Numbered from the stretch's first letter, positions 17,931 to 25,962 are shown. The stretch: 64,000 bases of DNA from Cytophagales bacterium (GCA_017303805.1 JAFLBQ010000008.1:62001-126000), one strand, 5' to 3'. Numbers and translations: made by a program. The notes: generated by a model not told the origin, from the letters alone.

Positions 17931-19235
17931 ATGAAGAAATTTATCCTACCTGCATTTTTCTGCGCAAGCTTCATAAGCTTTTCGCAACCAGTAACTAAAC
18001 ACATTACTGAAGCCAATGTAACCCGCGTACTAAAAACCCTGGCTGCAGATGATATGATGGGCCGATCGGCAACCCAGCCGGAGCACATCGACAAAGCCGC
18101 AGCATTTATCGCCAACGAATTTAAAACCATCGGGCTTACGCCACTGCAAGGATTAAAAACCTTCCGGCAAGAATTCAAAAAAGATATGATTGCTCCTCAA
18201 ACTTTGGAGGTAGTCATTAATGGCCAGAAAATTTTACCTGAAAATGCATTGCTCGTTACAGAAAACACTTCGGTTAACCTGGCCAAAAATGTTGGGGTAA
18301 TTGTTATCGCGTACGATACAGCCATCAAAAACACGCGCCAGTATTTATTAAGTAAAGCCTTTAACCTTACCCGCGATACCACCACAGCTTTTGTATTGGT
18401 GGCGCCCGAGTTCAAAGAAACCTTTAAAGAATTGAAGGGCTATTTTGGAAAACGGTTTCTTACCGGCCGAAAGACTACCAAGATTTTTGTGGTAGGTGTT
18501 ACCTCTGTACTTAGCTATTCCGTAAAGGCTACCCAAAAAATTGAAGCGATTACCATGAGCAATGTGGCTGGAATAATTCCTGGCAAAACCAAACCCGATG
18601 AATTTGTCGTGTTCTCCGGCCATTATGATCATATAGGCATTCGCCCAGCGGTAGCGGGCGACTCGATTGCCAACGGTGCCGATGATGATGCCTCAGGCAC
18701 TACCGCTGTTATTGAGCTTGCACGGTATTTTAATAAGGTTAGAAACAACAACCGCACACTAATCTTTGTTGCCTTTACAGCAGAAGAAATTGGTGGTTAC
18801 GGTTCGCGTTATTTTTCAGAACAACTTAATCCCGACAAGGTAGTGGCAATGTTTAACATTGAAATGATTGGTAAGCCCAGTAAGTGGGGCCAGAACTCGG
18901 CATTCATTACCGGCTATGAGCGGTCAGACTTTGGAGAGATCCTTCAAAAAAATTTGAAAGGCACCCCATTTCAGTTTCACCCCGATCCATATCCGCAGCA
19001 GAATCTATTCTATCGTTCTGATAATGCCACGCTGGCACGGCTAGGTGTTCCGGCTCACACTATATCTACTGATGAAATTGACATTGATAAATTTTATCAT
19101 ACCGTAAACGATGAAGTGGAAACGTTGAATATGGCCAACATTACCACAACCATTCGGGCGATTGCTTTGAGTGCCCAATCTATTGTGGCCGGAACGGATA
19201 CACCTAAACGGATTGATAAGAGTACGGTTAGATAA
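17931..19235 (+). CDS. Secreted M28-family metallopeptidase
   Basis: A 434-residue exported peptidase. The ATG at 17931 begins a clean signal peptide (MKKFILPAFFCASFISFSQ); the longer frame adds an unlikely extension. The M28 zinc site is visible: VVFSGHYDHIG, GADDDASGTTAVIELA, AFTAEEIGGYGSRYF with the catalytic Glu pair, and FNIEMIG. The final ligand His is in VPAHTISTDEIDIDKFYH. A protease-associated-like insert precedes the catalytic domain. It probably acts as an aminopeptidase or carboxypeptidase in the periplasm or outside. A good promoter lies directly upstream. Confidence 0.92.
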   Translation: MKKFILPAFFCASFISFSQPVTKHITEANVTRVLKTLAADDMMGRSATQPEHIDKAAAFIANEFKTIGLTPLQGLKTFRQEFKKDMIAPQTLEVVINGQKILPENALLVTENTSVNLAKNVGVIVIAYDTAIKNTRQYLLSKAFNLTRDTTTAFVLVAPEFKETFKELKGYFGKRFLTGRKTTKIFVVGVTSVLSYSVKATQKIEAITMSNVAGIIPGKTKPDEFVVFSGHYDHIGIRPAVAGDSIANGADDDASGTTAVIELARYFNKVRNNNRTLIFVAFTAEEIGGYGSRYFSEQLNPDKVVAMFNIEMIGKPSKWGQNSAFITGYERSDFGEILQKNLKGTPFQFHPDPYPQQNLFYRSDNATLARLGVPAHTISTDEIDIDKFYHTVNDEVETLNMANITTTIRAIALSAQSIVAGTDTPKRIDKSTVR

Positions 19236-19240
19236 GAAGT

Positions 19241-19320
19241 AAGCAGTTGGCAGGGTGCAGTAGGCAGAAAAACTTTCTCTGCTCTTACCGCCTGCTTCCT
19301 GCCTACTTTTCTTTTGCTTC
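19241..19320. repeat. GTAGGCAG-word inverted repeat upstream of leuS
   Basis: The gap before leuS carries GTAGGCAG at 19260-19267 and its inverse CTGCCTAC at 19299-19306, with additional partial words (AAGCAGTTGGCAG, CTGCTTCCTGC, GCTTCCTGCT). This forms a potential long hairpin of degenerate units just upstream of the leuS promoter. Confidence 0.6.
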
Positions 19321-19344
19321 CTGCTAACCCGCTCCGTACTTTTG
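19313..19344 (+). promoter_or_regulatory. Bacteroidota promoter of leuS
   Basis: TTTG at 19313-19316 and TACTTTTG at 19337-19344 with a 20-base spacer match the Bacteroidota housekeeping consensus. The leuS start follows 29 bases after the -7 element. Confidence 0.6.
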
Positions 19345-19373
19345 TGGTTCACATTTTACAGAACTGAACAAAA

Positions 19374-22300
19374 ATGGCCGAATACACCAAAGACGAGATT
19401 AAACGCATTGAAGAAAAGTGGCGTAAAACCTGGATTGAAAAAGAAGTTTACAAGGTTTCGAACGATACCACAAAGCCCAAGTGCTATGTGCTGGATATGT
19501 TCCCCTACCCGTCTGGGGCGGGGTTGCACGTAGGCCACCCGCTGGGCTACATCGCGTCTGATATTTATGCCCGCTTTAAGCGCACTAAAGGCTTTAATGT
19601 GTTGCACCCTATGGGCTTCGATGCCTTTGGTTTGCCGGCCGAACAATATGCGCTGGAGCATGGCATTCACCCGTCTGTTTCTACAGCCGATAACATCAAC
19701 AACTTTAAGCGGCAATTGGGCAACATTGGCTTTTCGTACGATTGGAGCCGCGAGGTGCAGACGTGCGATCCGAAATATTACCGCTGGACACAGTGGATCT
19801 TCTTGCAGATTTTCGATAGCTGGTTTAATCGTAAAAAACAAAAGGCCGAACGCATTTCTGAGTTGGTGAAAATTTTTGAAACGGAAGGGAACGTCAATCA
19901 TCCGATTCCGAATTCAAAATTTCGAATCTTGAATTTCAAATCGAACGATTGGAAAAGCTATTCTGAAAAAGAGCAGCAAGAGATCTTAATGGAGTATCGT
20001 CTCGCTTACCTCGCTTACACCGATGTAAACTGGTGCGAAGCCTTGGGCACGGTACTCGCCAACGATGAAGTAATTAATGGTGTAAGTTATCGCGGGGGAT
20101 TTCCCGTAGTAAAAAGGCAAATGCGCCAATGGAGTTTGCGCATTACCGAATATGCCGACCGGCTTTTGAAAGGATTGGACGAAATCGACTTTAGCGAAAG
20201 CATGAAGGAGATACAGCGGAATTGGATTGGCAAGAGTGTGGGGGCAGAGTTGGAGTTTAGCCTCACCCCCCAACCCCCTCTCCGGGGGAGAGGGGGAGAA
20301 AACTTCGAGAAAGGTTATGAGACTTCAGAAAAAAAATACTGGAAATACCTAAAAGAGTTTGCTAAAGAAAACAGGCTACATCAGACCGAAGAGGAAGATA
20401 TTCTTTGGCAGGAACTAAGAAATAATAGGCTTGGCTTTAAGATCAGAAGACAACACACAATTGGAGTTTTCATTGCCGATTTCGTTTGCCTTGACAGAAG
20501 ATTAGTAATCGAAGTTGATGGAGGCTACCATTTAGCTAATACAGAATTCGATCAGGCAAGAACAGAATTTTTAAACTCAGCAGGTTTTTCTGTTATTCGA
20601 TTTACAAATGAAGAAGTTAAGCAGGACTTGTCGAAAGTTCTTACTTCCATCAAAGATTCATTAGACAAAGCTCCATCCATAAAACAATCCACCCCCCTCT
20701 CCCCTGGAGAGGGGGGTGAGGCGATACGCGTCTTCACCACTCGCCCCGATACCATATTCGGTGTTGACTTTATGGTACTCGCACCTGAACATGATTTGGT
20801 AAAACAAATCACAACACCAGAACAACAAGAAGAAATTGATAAGTACCTGAAATACGTTGAAAGCAGAAGCGAAGTGGATCGCATGGCCGAGGTAAAAAAA
20901 ATTACCGGTGCGTTTACTGGTGCTTACGCGATCAATCCATTCAATGGAAAACAAATTCCGGTGTGGATTAGCGAATATGTACTGGCCGGTTATGGAACAG
21001 GCGCCATCATGGCGGTACCGTGTGGCGATGAACGCGATCACAAGTTTGCCAAACATTTTAATATTCCCATCACCAATATTATCGGCTCGCATTATACAGG
21101 TAGCGAAGCCAACCCCACCAAAGATGCCATTCTCGAAAACTCAGGCTTTTTAAATGGCATGGTGATGCACCAGGCTATTGACGCAGCTATTGAAGAAATT
21201 GAAGCGTTGGGCATTGGTAAACGTAAAGTAAATTATAAAATGCGCGATGCCGGCTGGAGCCGCCAACGTTATTGGGGCGAACCCTTCCCCATCTATTTTA
21301 AGGACGATGTGCCCTATGCGATGAGCGAAAATGAGTTGCCATTGGAACTCCCCCCTTCCAACAACTTTAAACCAAGTGGCAACGGAGAAGGTCCACTCGC
21401 TAACTTAACCGAGTGGATAAACTTTTCACCGAACGCTAAGCGCGACAGCAATACCATGCCTACGCACGCGGGTGCAGCATGGTATTTTTTACGGTACATG
21501 GATCCACACAACACCCACGCTTTTGCAGATAGGAAAGCGTTGGACTACTGGAATCAGGTGGATGTGTACATTGGTGGTTCAGAACATGCTGTTGCACACT
21601 TGTTATACTCACGCTTGTGGACCAAAGTTCTGCACGACTTGGGTAATCTGAATTTTGATGAGCCGTTCAAGAAGTTAATTAATCAAGGAAAGATTACGGG
21701 CGATTCGAGGTTTGTGTATCGGATCCGAGGTACCCAAAAGTTTATCTCCAGCGGCTTGAAGAAACAATATGAAACCGATGAACTCCATGTTGACATTAGT
21801 ATCGTAAACGGATTGGAACTCGATACCGAAGCGTTCAAAAAATGGAAGCCTGATTTCGCCAACGCAGAATTTATTCTGGAAGATAGCGAAGGCAATCCCT
21901 TCCCCACTGGGGAGAGCCAGGGTGGGGTTTACATCTGCGGAAGCGCCATCGAAAAAATGTCTAAGTCCTACTTCAACGTAGTAAACCCCGATCAGATCAT
22001 AAACGATTACGGAGCCGACACGCTGCGCATGTACGAAATGTTCCTCGGCCCATTGGAAGCCAGCAAACCGTGGAGCACGCAAGGCATTGACGGGGTATTC
22101 AAATTTTTAAGACGCTTCTGGAATTTGTTTCATGATAACACCGGCAAGTTAAAAATCACTGATGCCGAACCTACACGCGAGGAATTGAAAGTGCTTCATA
22201 AAACGTTAAAGAAAGTTGAACAGGATATTGAAAACTTCTCGTTCAATACTTCAGTAAGTGAGTTTATGATTTGCGTAAATGAACTTTCATCACTCAAGTG

Positions 22301-22637
22301 CAATAAGCGTGCGGTGTTAGAAAAGTTAGTCATTGCCCTCTCGCCTTTTGCACCCCACATTGCAGAAGAGTTGTGGTCGTTGCTGGGCCATAGCGATACG
22401 GTGCTGAACGCATCCTTCCCTAAATACGATGAAAAATACTTAACCGAAAGTTCGCACAACTACCCTATCTCCATCAATGGGAAAGTACGGGCTCAAATGG
22501 AATTTGCGCTGGACATGCCAAAGGAAGACATCGAAAAGCAGGTACTCGCTTCGGAAATAGTATTGAAGTGGAGCGAAGGCAAACCACCCAAAAAAGTGAT
22601 TGTGGTGCCGGGTAAGATTGTGAATGTGGTGTTGTAG
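19374..22637 (+). CDS. leuS: Leucyl-tRNA synthetase with in-frame DUF559 endonuclease insertion
   Basis: Leucine-tRNA ligase, attaching leucine to tRNA-Leu in the cytoplasm. The class I motifs are intact: HVGH at residues 52-55 and KMSKS at 861-865. The editing (CP1) domain keeps FTTRPDTIFG (454-463) and YGTGAIMAVPCGDERDH. At 1087 residues it is about 150 longer than usual. The excess is residues 297-449, between GAELEFS and AIRVFTT, which form a DUF559/Vsr-like endonuclease domain bounded by palindromes. Two smaller expansions lie at about 178-192 and 842-853, the second at a place where relatives run directly from ILED to YICG. All key synthetase motifs survive and the frame stays open, so the enzyme is presumably functional. 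Confidence 0.95.
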   Translation: MAEYTKDEIKRIEEKWRKTWIEKEVYKVSNDTTKPKCYVLDMFPYPSGAGLHVGHPLGYIASDIYARFKRTKGFNVLHPMGFDAFGLPAEQYALEHGIHPSVSTADNINNFKRQLGNIGFSYDWSREVQTCDPKYYRWTQWIFLQIFDSWFNRKKQKAERISELVKIFETEGNVNHPIPNSKFRILNFKSNDWKSYSEKEQQEILMEYRLAYLAYTDVNWCEALGTVLANDEVINGVSYRGGFPVVKRQMRQWSLRITEYADRLLKGLDEIDFSESMKEIQRNWIGKSVGAELEFSLTPQPPLRGRGGENFEKGYETSEKKYWKYLKEFAKENRLHQTEEEDILWQELRNNRLGFKIRRQHTIGVFIADFVCLDRRLVIEVDGGYHLANTEFDQARTEFLNSAGFSVIRFTNEEVKQDLSKVLTSIKDSLDKAPSIKQSTPLSPGEGGEAIRVFTTRPDTIFGVDFMVLAPEHDLVKQITTPEQQEEIDKYLKYVESRSEVDRMAEVKKITGAFTGAYAINPFNGKQIPVWISEYVLAGYGTGAIMAVPCGDERDHKFAKHFNIPITNIIGSHYTGSEANPTKDAILENSGFLNGMVMHQAIDAAIEEIEALGIGKRKVNYKMRDAGWSRQRYWGEPFPIYFKDDVPYAMSENELPLELPPSNNFKPSGNGEGPLANLTEWINFSPNAKRDSNTMPTHAGAAWYFLRYMDPHNTHAFADRKALDYWNQVDVYIGGSEHAVAHLLYSRLWTKVLHDLGNLNFDEPFKKLINQGKITGDSRFVYRIRGTQKFISSGLKKQYETDELHVDISIVNGLELDTEAFKKWKPDFANAEFILEDSEGNPFPTGESQGGVYICGSAIEKMSKSYFNVVNPDQIINDYGADTLRMYEMFLGPLEASKPWSTQGIDGVFKFLRRFWNLFHDNTGKLKITDAEPTREELKVLHKTLKKVEQDIENFSFNTSVSEFMICVNELSSLKCNKRAVLEKLVIALSPFAPHIAEELWSLLGHSDTVLNASFPKYDEKYLTESSHNYPISINGKVRAQMEFALDMPKEDIEKQVLASEIVLKWSEGKPPKKVIVVPGKIVNVVL
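19909..19943. repeat. AT-rich palindromic expansion inside leuS
   Basis: A stretch with arms ATTCAA (19912-19917) and TTGAAT (19929-19934), built from the words GAATTCAAAATTTCG and CTTGAATTTC, encodes IPNSKFRILNFKSND. Relatives as I recall them have a variable loop here, so this may be a repeat that entered in frame. The assignment is tentative. Confidence 0.35.
20261..20300. repeat. Left terminal palindrome of the leuS insertion
   Basis: CCTCACCCCCC, then a 10-bp stem (CCCCCTCTCC / GGAGAGGGGG) with a GGG loop. Translated in frame it gives SLTPQPPLRGRGGE. Confidence 0.85.
20688..20721. repeat. Right terminal palindrome of the leuS insertion
   Basis: A perfect 13-bp stem (CACCCCCCTCTCC / GGAGAGGGGGGTG) with a CCT loop, followed by AGG. 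It is inverted relative to the left copy and reads STPLSPGEGGE in frame. Confidence 0.85.
21897..21927. repeat. Solitary decayed copy of the C/G-rich palindrome in leuS
   Basis: CCCTTCCCCACTGGGGAGAG followed by CCAGGGTGGGG: a TCCCC/GGGGA stem with a G-rich tail, the same order (stem, then GGGTGGGG-type end) as the reverse complement of the left palindrome at 20261. It encodes residues 842-853 (PFPTGESQGGVY region), directly before the YICGS...KMSKS segment. No endonuclease ORF accompanies it. Confidence 0.6.
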
Positions 22638-22749
22638 ATAGCTACTGCTTCAGGCATTTAACTTTCTTGGATTTCAGGAAAGTTTTTGAAAATCATTCTT
22701 GATTAACAGGAAATCCTACCAATCAAATGATATTGTTCATTTAAAAATG

Positions 22750-22800
22750 AATAAACCCTCCAGTTACAGGTTCCAGTTATTGGTAACTGGAAACCTTAAC
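22750..22800. repeat. CCAGTTA-word hairpin between leuS and fabH
   Basis: CCAGTTA TTGG TAACTGG is a perfect 7-bp stem with a 4-base loop, extended by GGTT and AACC, and preceded by another CCAGTTAC word. The 224-bp gap otherwise holds a GGATTTC/GAAATCC pair and no gene. Confidence 0.5.
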
Positions 22801-22861
22801 TAACACACATTAGTCTTTCCGTAACATTTCATTAATTTTAGAGCGTACTTAACACACTTCT

Positions 22862-23860
22862 ATGCGCTACTCCAAAATTGTAGGCCTTGGCCACCACGTG
22901 CCAGAGCAAATAATTACCAACGATTACCTCGCCACCCAAATGGACACCAATAACGAGTGGATTGTGGAACGCACCGGCATTCAGGAAAGACGGTGGATTG
23001 ATCCCACCAAAGATACGGTAGCCAACATGGCCGCCAAGGCTACACGGCTGGCATTGCAACGCGCCAACCTTACCGAAAAAGACATTGAGTTTATTGTGTT
23101 CGCCACCATTACCCCCGATTACTTTTTTCCAGGCTCTGGTGTTTTGCTGCAACGCGAATTAGGCTTAGAAAGCATTGGCGCGTTGGACATACGCAACGCC
23201 TGCTCAGGATTTATTTATGCGCTTTCGGTTGCCGATCAGTTTATCAAGTCGGGTATGTATAAAACCATTTTGGTAGTAGGTGCCGAAATACAATCAACTG
23301 CCATTGATGTTACAACGCGTGGCCGCAACACCGCAGTAATTTTTGCCGATGGTGCCGGGGCGGCCATTCTTCAGCCAACCGATAAGCCTGGAATTCTTTC
23401 CACCCACCTGCACTCCGATGGCCGGTTTGCAGAGGAACTCTACGTGCGCGACCCGGGCAGCAGCCGCAAAAGAGAAGAGCGCCAACCCGAGCAAATTTTA
23501 GATACCACCCACTTTAAAGTGGTGATGAACGGCAATCAGGTATTTAAACACGCAGTGGTGCGTTTTATGGAAGTGATTAACGAAGCCCTTGCCGCCAACA
23601 ACCTGAAAAAAGAAGACATTAACCTGTTGGTGCCACATCAGGCCAACTTGCGCATTAGTCAATACATACAAGAGAAACTTGCGTTGCGCGATGACCAGGT
23701 TTATAACAACATTATGCGCTATGGCAACACCACAGCCGCATCCATACCCATAGCCCTAAGCGAAGCCTGGGCTGAAGGAAAGATGAAAGAAAATGACGTA
23801 ATTTGTTTAGCGGCCTTTGGCAGCGGGTTTACGTGGGCATCTGCGTTAATCCGATGGTAG
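22862..23860 (+). CDS. fabH: 3-oxoacyl-ACP synthase III
   Basis: A 332-residue beta-ketoacyl-ACP synthase III, which starts fatty acid synthesis by condensing an acyl-CoA with malonyl-ACP. The catalytic triad is visible: Cys in DIRNACSGFIYAL (about residue 119), His in LLVPHQANLRI, and Asn in RYGNTTAASIPIAL. TNDYLATQMDTNNEWIVERT and ERTGIQERRW at the start are also typical. Length is normal. Bacteroidota often carry more than one KASIII, so a secondary-metabolite or branched-chain role cannot be excluded, but the sequence looks like the housekeeping enzyme. Confidence 0.94.
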   Translation: MRYSKIVGLGHHVPEQIITNDYLATQMDTNNEWIVERTGIQERRWIDPTKDTVANMAAKATRLALQRANLTEKDIEFIVFATITPDYFFPGSGVLLQRELGLESIGALDIRNACSGFIYALSVADQFIKSGMYKTILVVGAEIQSTAIDVTTRGRNTAVIFADGAGAAILQPTDKPGILSTHLHSDGRFAEELYVRDPGSSRKREERQPEQILDTTHFKVVMNGNQVFKHAVVRFMEVINEALAANNLKKEDINLLVPHQANLRISQYIQEKLALRDDQVYNNIMRYGNTTAASIPIALSEAWAEGKMKENDVICLAAFGSGFTWASALIRW

Positions 23861-23882
23861 TAATTTCAAAATTTTGAATTAC
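23860..23882. repeat. AT-rich palindrome after fabH
   Basis: GTAATTTCAAAATTTTGAATTAC is nearly self-complementary and begins at the last base of the fabH stop codon. It shares words with the AT-rich expansion in leuS. It has no T-tract and is not a typical terminator. Confidence 0.5.
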
Positions 23883-23923
23883 AGGTTGGCTAATCCAGAA
23901 TCTTAAATTTTGAAGCAAACAGA

Positions 23924-24148
23924 ATGAAGACCACATCGTATAACCCCAGCCCGCTGGAAGTTGACTTTGCCAATGCGTTGGTAATTTTACAAAAGCAGCT
24001 CGAAGCACACCTGCAAGACAGCCAAATAGTAAATGTAGAACCCAACATTACCCGCGATAACCCGGTTGTAAAATTTAACCTGGTTGATAAAGATGGCGAC
24101 CCGCACGAACTTGTAGTTCGCATTGTTCAAATTCCGGATAAGTTTTAA
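23924..24148 (+). CDS. Small conserved-looking protein (74 aa)
   Basis: A 74-residue acidic protein beginning MKTTSYNPSPLEVDFANALV, with a helix (ALVILQKQLEAHLQD) followed by strands (NPVVKFNLVDKDGDPHELVV, RIVQIPDKF). It looks like a compact alpha/beta domain without catalytic or metal motifs. It lies nine bases before the GntP-type permease gene, suggesting cotranscription. I do not recognise a named family. Confidence 0.7.
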   Translation: MKTTSYNPSPLEVDFANALVILQKQLEAHLQDSQIVNVEPNITRDNPVVKFNLVDKDGDPHELVVRIVQIPDKF

Positions 24149-24157
24149 TTCCCAGCC

Positions 24158-25474
24158 ATGTCCATACTCATTATTGTAGTATGCATTGCACTGCTGGTGG
24201 TGCTCATCTCCTATTTCAAAGTAAACGCATTTCTTTCCTTTCTTATAATTTCCATACTGGCCGGCTTGTTATTGGGCATCGAGGTTTCCAAAATCAGCGG
24301 CTCCGTTCAAAAAGGCGTGGGCGATATGCTTGGCTCGCTAGTGATTGTGGTTATTGCTGGCGCGATGCTGGGTAAGCTGGTAGCCGATAGTGGGGCCGCG
24401 CAGCGCATCTCATCCGGATTAACTAAAATTTTTGGCGAAAAGAATTTGCAATGGGCACTCATGACAACCGGGTTCGTAATTGGCATCCCGTTGTTTTACA
24501 ATGTGGGCTTTGTGTTGGTGTTTCCGCTCATTGCATCCATTGTGTACCGCTACAAACTACCGGCTGTTTACATTGGTTTGCCCATGATGGCCGCACTATC
24601 GGTTACGCACGGGTTTTTACCGCCTCATCCCTCACCCACTGCGTTGGTAGCACAATTTAATGCGCACATGGGCACTACCCTGTTGTATGGATTTGCCATT
24701 GCCATCCCTACCGTACTCATTGCCGGATTACTTTACTCCAAAACACTAAAAGGAATTCACGCTAACCTTATCAAAACATTTCAATCGGAAGGGTTACCGG
24801 AAGATAAACTGCCGGGCCTTGGCAATAGTTTAATTTCGGCCTTGCTGCCCGTACTGTTTCTTACCGCCACCACCATCTTAAATCCTTATGTAGGCAAAGA
24901 GTCTTTTTTCAGACCCCTACTAACCTTCCTCAGCGATCCGGCCATTGTAATGCTTATCTCACTGGGGGTGGCTACTTTTTCGTTGGGGATCTTTCGCGGC
25001 ACTACCATGAAACGCATTATGGATACCTATGGTGATGCTGTTAAAGATGTAAGCATGATTTTATTGATAATGGCCGGTGCCGGAGGGTTAAAGCAAGTAT
25101 TGCTAGACAGTGGTATCAGCACCGAGGTGGCTGCGCTGCTGGATGGCATCAATGCACACCCACTCGTGCTAGGTTGGATTATCGCCTGCATTATTCGCGT
25201 ATGCGTAGGGTCGGCAACGGTGGCCGGGCTTACTGCTGCCGGTATTATGCTGCCATTTATTGGCCGACCCGATGTGGACCCTAATTTAATGGTGCTTTCT
25301 ATTGGTGCCGGCAGTTTAATGTTTTCGCATGTAAACGATGCCGGCTTCTGGCTCTTTAAAGAATACTTCAACCTCAGCATCCGCGATACAGTACGGTCGT
25401 GGTCGGTAATGGAAACCATAGTAGCCGTGTGCGGTTTGATTGGAGTAATGACTATCAACACTTTTCTGAATTAA
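24158..25474 (+). CDS. GntP-family permease (gluconate / D-serine type)
   Basis: A 438-residue integral membrane protein of the gluconate:H+ symporter family, with about 12 hydrophobic segments. Signature segments are GDMLGSLVIVVIAGAMLGKL, HGFLPPHPSPTALVAQF (the conserved PPHPxP loop at about residues 153-158), and RVCVGSATVAGLTAAGIMLP near the C-terminus. The GntP family includes gluconate transporters and the E. coli D-serine permease DsdX. The downstream RidA, D-TA-type and dipeptidase genes make a D-amino-acid substrate an attractive inference, not demonstrated. Confidence 0.9.
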   Translation: MSILIIVVCIALLVVLISYFKVNAFLSFLIISILAGLLLGIEVSKISGSVQKGVGDMLGSLVIVVIAGAMLGKLVADSGAAQRISSGLTKIFGEKNLQWALMTTGFVIGIPLFYNVGFVLVFPLIASIVYRYKLPAVYIGLPMMAALSVTHGFLPPHPSPTALVAQFNAHMGTTLLYGFAIAIPTVLIAGLLYSKTLKGIHANLIKTFQSEGLPEDKLPGLGNSLISALLPVLFLTATTILNPYVGKESFFRPLLTFLSDPAIVMLISLGVATFSLGIFRGTTMKRIMDTYGDAVKDVSMILLIMAGAGGLKQVLLDSGISTEVAALLDGINAHPLVLGWIIACIIRVCVGSATVAGLTAAGIMLPFIGRPDVDPNLMVLSIGAGSLMFSHVNDAGFWLFKEYFNLSIRDTVRSWSVMETIVAVCGLIGVMTINTFLN

Positions 25475-25482
25475 TTACTTTT

Positions 25483-25953
25483 ATGGATAACCTTACGCCC
25501 GATCAGCGCTTCGCGCAACTCAATCTTACATTACCACCAGCTCCTACTCCACTTGGTGTGTACAAACCTTTCCTCATCGTAGATAAGTTCGTCTATGTAT
25601 CGGGCCATGGAACGGTAAAGGAAGATCGTAGCCTGATTATTGGAAAAGTAGGTATTGATTTAAATGCCGAGGAAGCTAAGCTGGCCGCGCAACAAGTGGG
25701 GCTGGCTATTCTGGCTACCTTAAAAGCAAACCTGGGTAGTTTCAACAAGATCAAACGCGTAATTAAAGTTTTAGGAATGGTAAATGCCGTACCAGAATTT
25801 GAACGCCACCCGTTTGTAATCAATGGCTGCAGTGAGTTATTCGCTAAAGTGTGGGGGCCTGATAATGGTGTGGGTGTGCGCAGCGCAGTAGGCATGGGCT
25901 CGTTGCCGGATAATATCCCGGTTGAAATCGAAGCGATGTTTGAATTGGAGTAA
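25483..25953 (+). CDS. RidA-family deaminase
   Basis: A 156-residue RidA (YjgF/YER057c/UK114) protein. The start at 25483 (MDNLTPDQRFAQLNL) is eight bases after the permease stop; the longer frame lies inside the permease gene. Family features are PLGVYKPFLIVDKFVYVSGHG, AQQVGLAILATLKANLGSFN, RVIKVLGMVNAVPEFERHP and GVGVRSAVGMGSLPDNIPVEIEA (shown in parts). The conserved Arg of RSAVGMGSLP binds the carboxylate of 2-aminoacrylate-type imines. Hydrolysis of aminoacrylate released by a D-serine/D-threonine PLP enzyme next door would fit. Confidence 0.9.
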   Translation: MDNLTPDQRFAQLNLTLPPAPTPLGVYKPFLIVDKFVYVSGHGTVKEDRSLIIGKVGIDLNAEEAKLAAQQVGLAILATLKANLGSFNKIKRVIKVLGMVNAVPEFERHPFVINGCSELFAKVWGPDNGVGVRSAVGMGSLPDNIPVEIEAMFELE

Positions 25954-25962
25954 GCGAGTCTT

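Larger units (their letters stand above)
20261..20721 (+). mobile_element. Palindrome-bounded DUF559 endonuclease element in leuS
   Basis: The block opens with CCTCACCCCCC followed by a hairpin (CCCCCTCTCC, loop GGG, GGAGAGGGGG, 20274-20296). It closes with a hairpin (CACCCCCCTCTCC, loop CCT, GGAGAGGGGGGTG, 20690-20718) followed by AGG. The outer ends are inverted copies: the complement of GGGGGGTGAGG is CCTCACCCCCC. Between them, residues about 322-430 of the synthetase match DUF559 (REase_MTES_1575): EEEDILWQELRNNRLG, FKIRRQHTIGVFIADFVC, LVIEVDGGYH and FSVIRFTNEEV. Likely nuclease residues are Asp369, Glu380, Asp382 and His386, all present. No start codon of its own is needed. I infer a mobile palindrome-nuclease unit. 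Confidence 0.8.

Noticed and set aside
20261-20721. The leuS insertion as an intein
   Set aside because: No intein blocks are present: no Cys/Ser at the first residue and no His-Asn followed by Cys/Ser/Thr at the last. The nuclease is of the DUF559 type, not LAGLIDADG or HNH.
20261-20721. The leuS insertion as a group I intron or a frameshift-causing IS
   Set aside because: The reading frame is open throughout and translates to a conserved domain; there is no transposase and no intron core that I can recognise.
19356-22082. Long antisense frames across leuS and similar ones across other large genes
   Set aside because: They follow the codon structure of the sense genes, have no family motifs, promoters or ribosome-binding sites, and are treated as shadows.
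23860-23882. AT-rich palindrome after fabH as a transcription terminator
   Set aside because: The stem is nearly all A/T and is not followed by a T-run, so it would be a weak terminator; it fits the AT-rich repeat family better.
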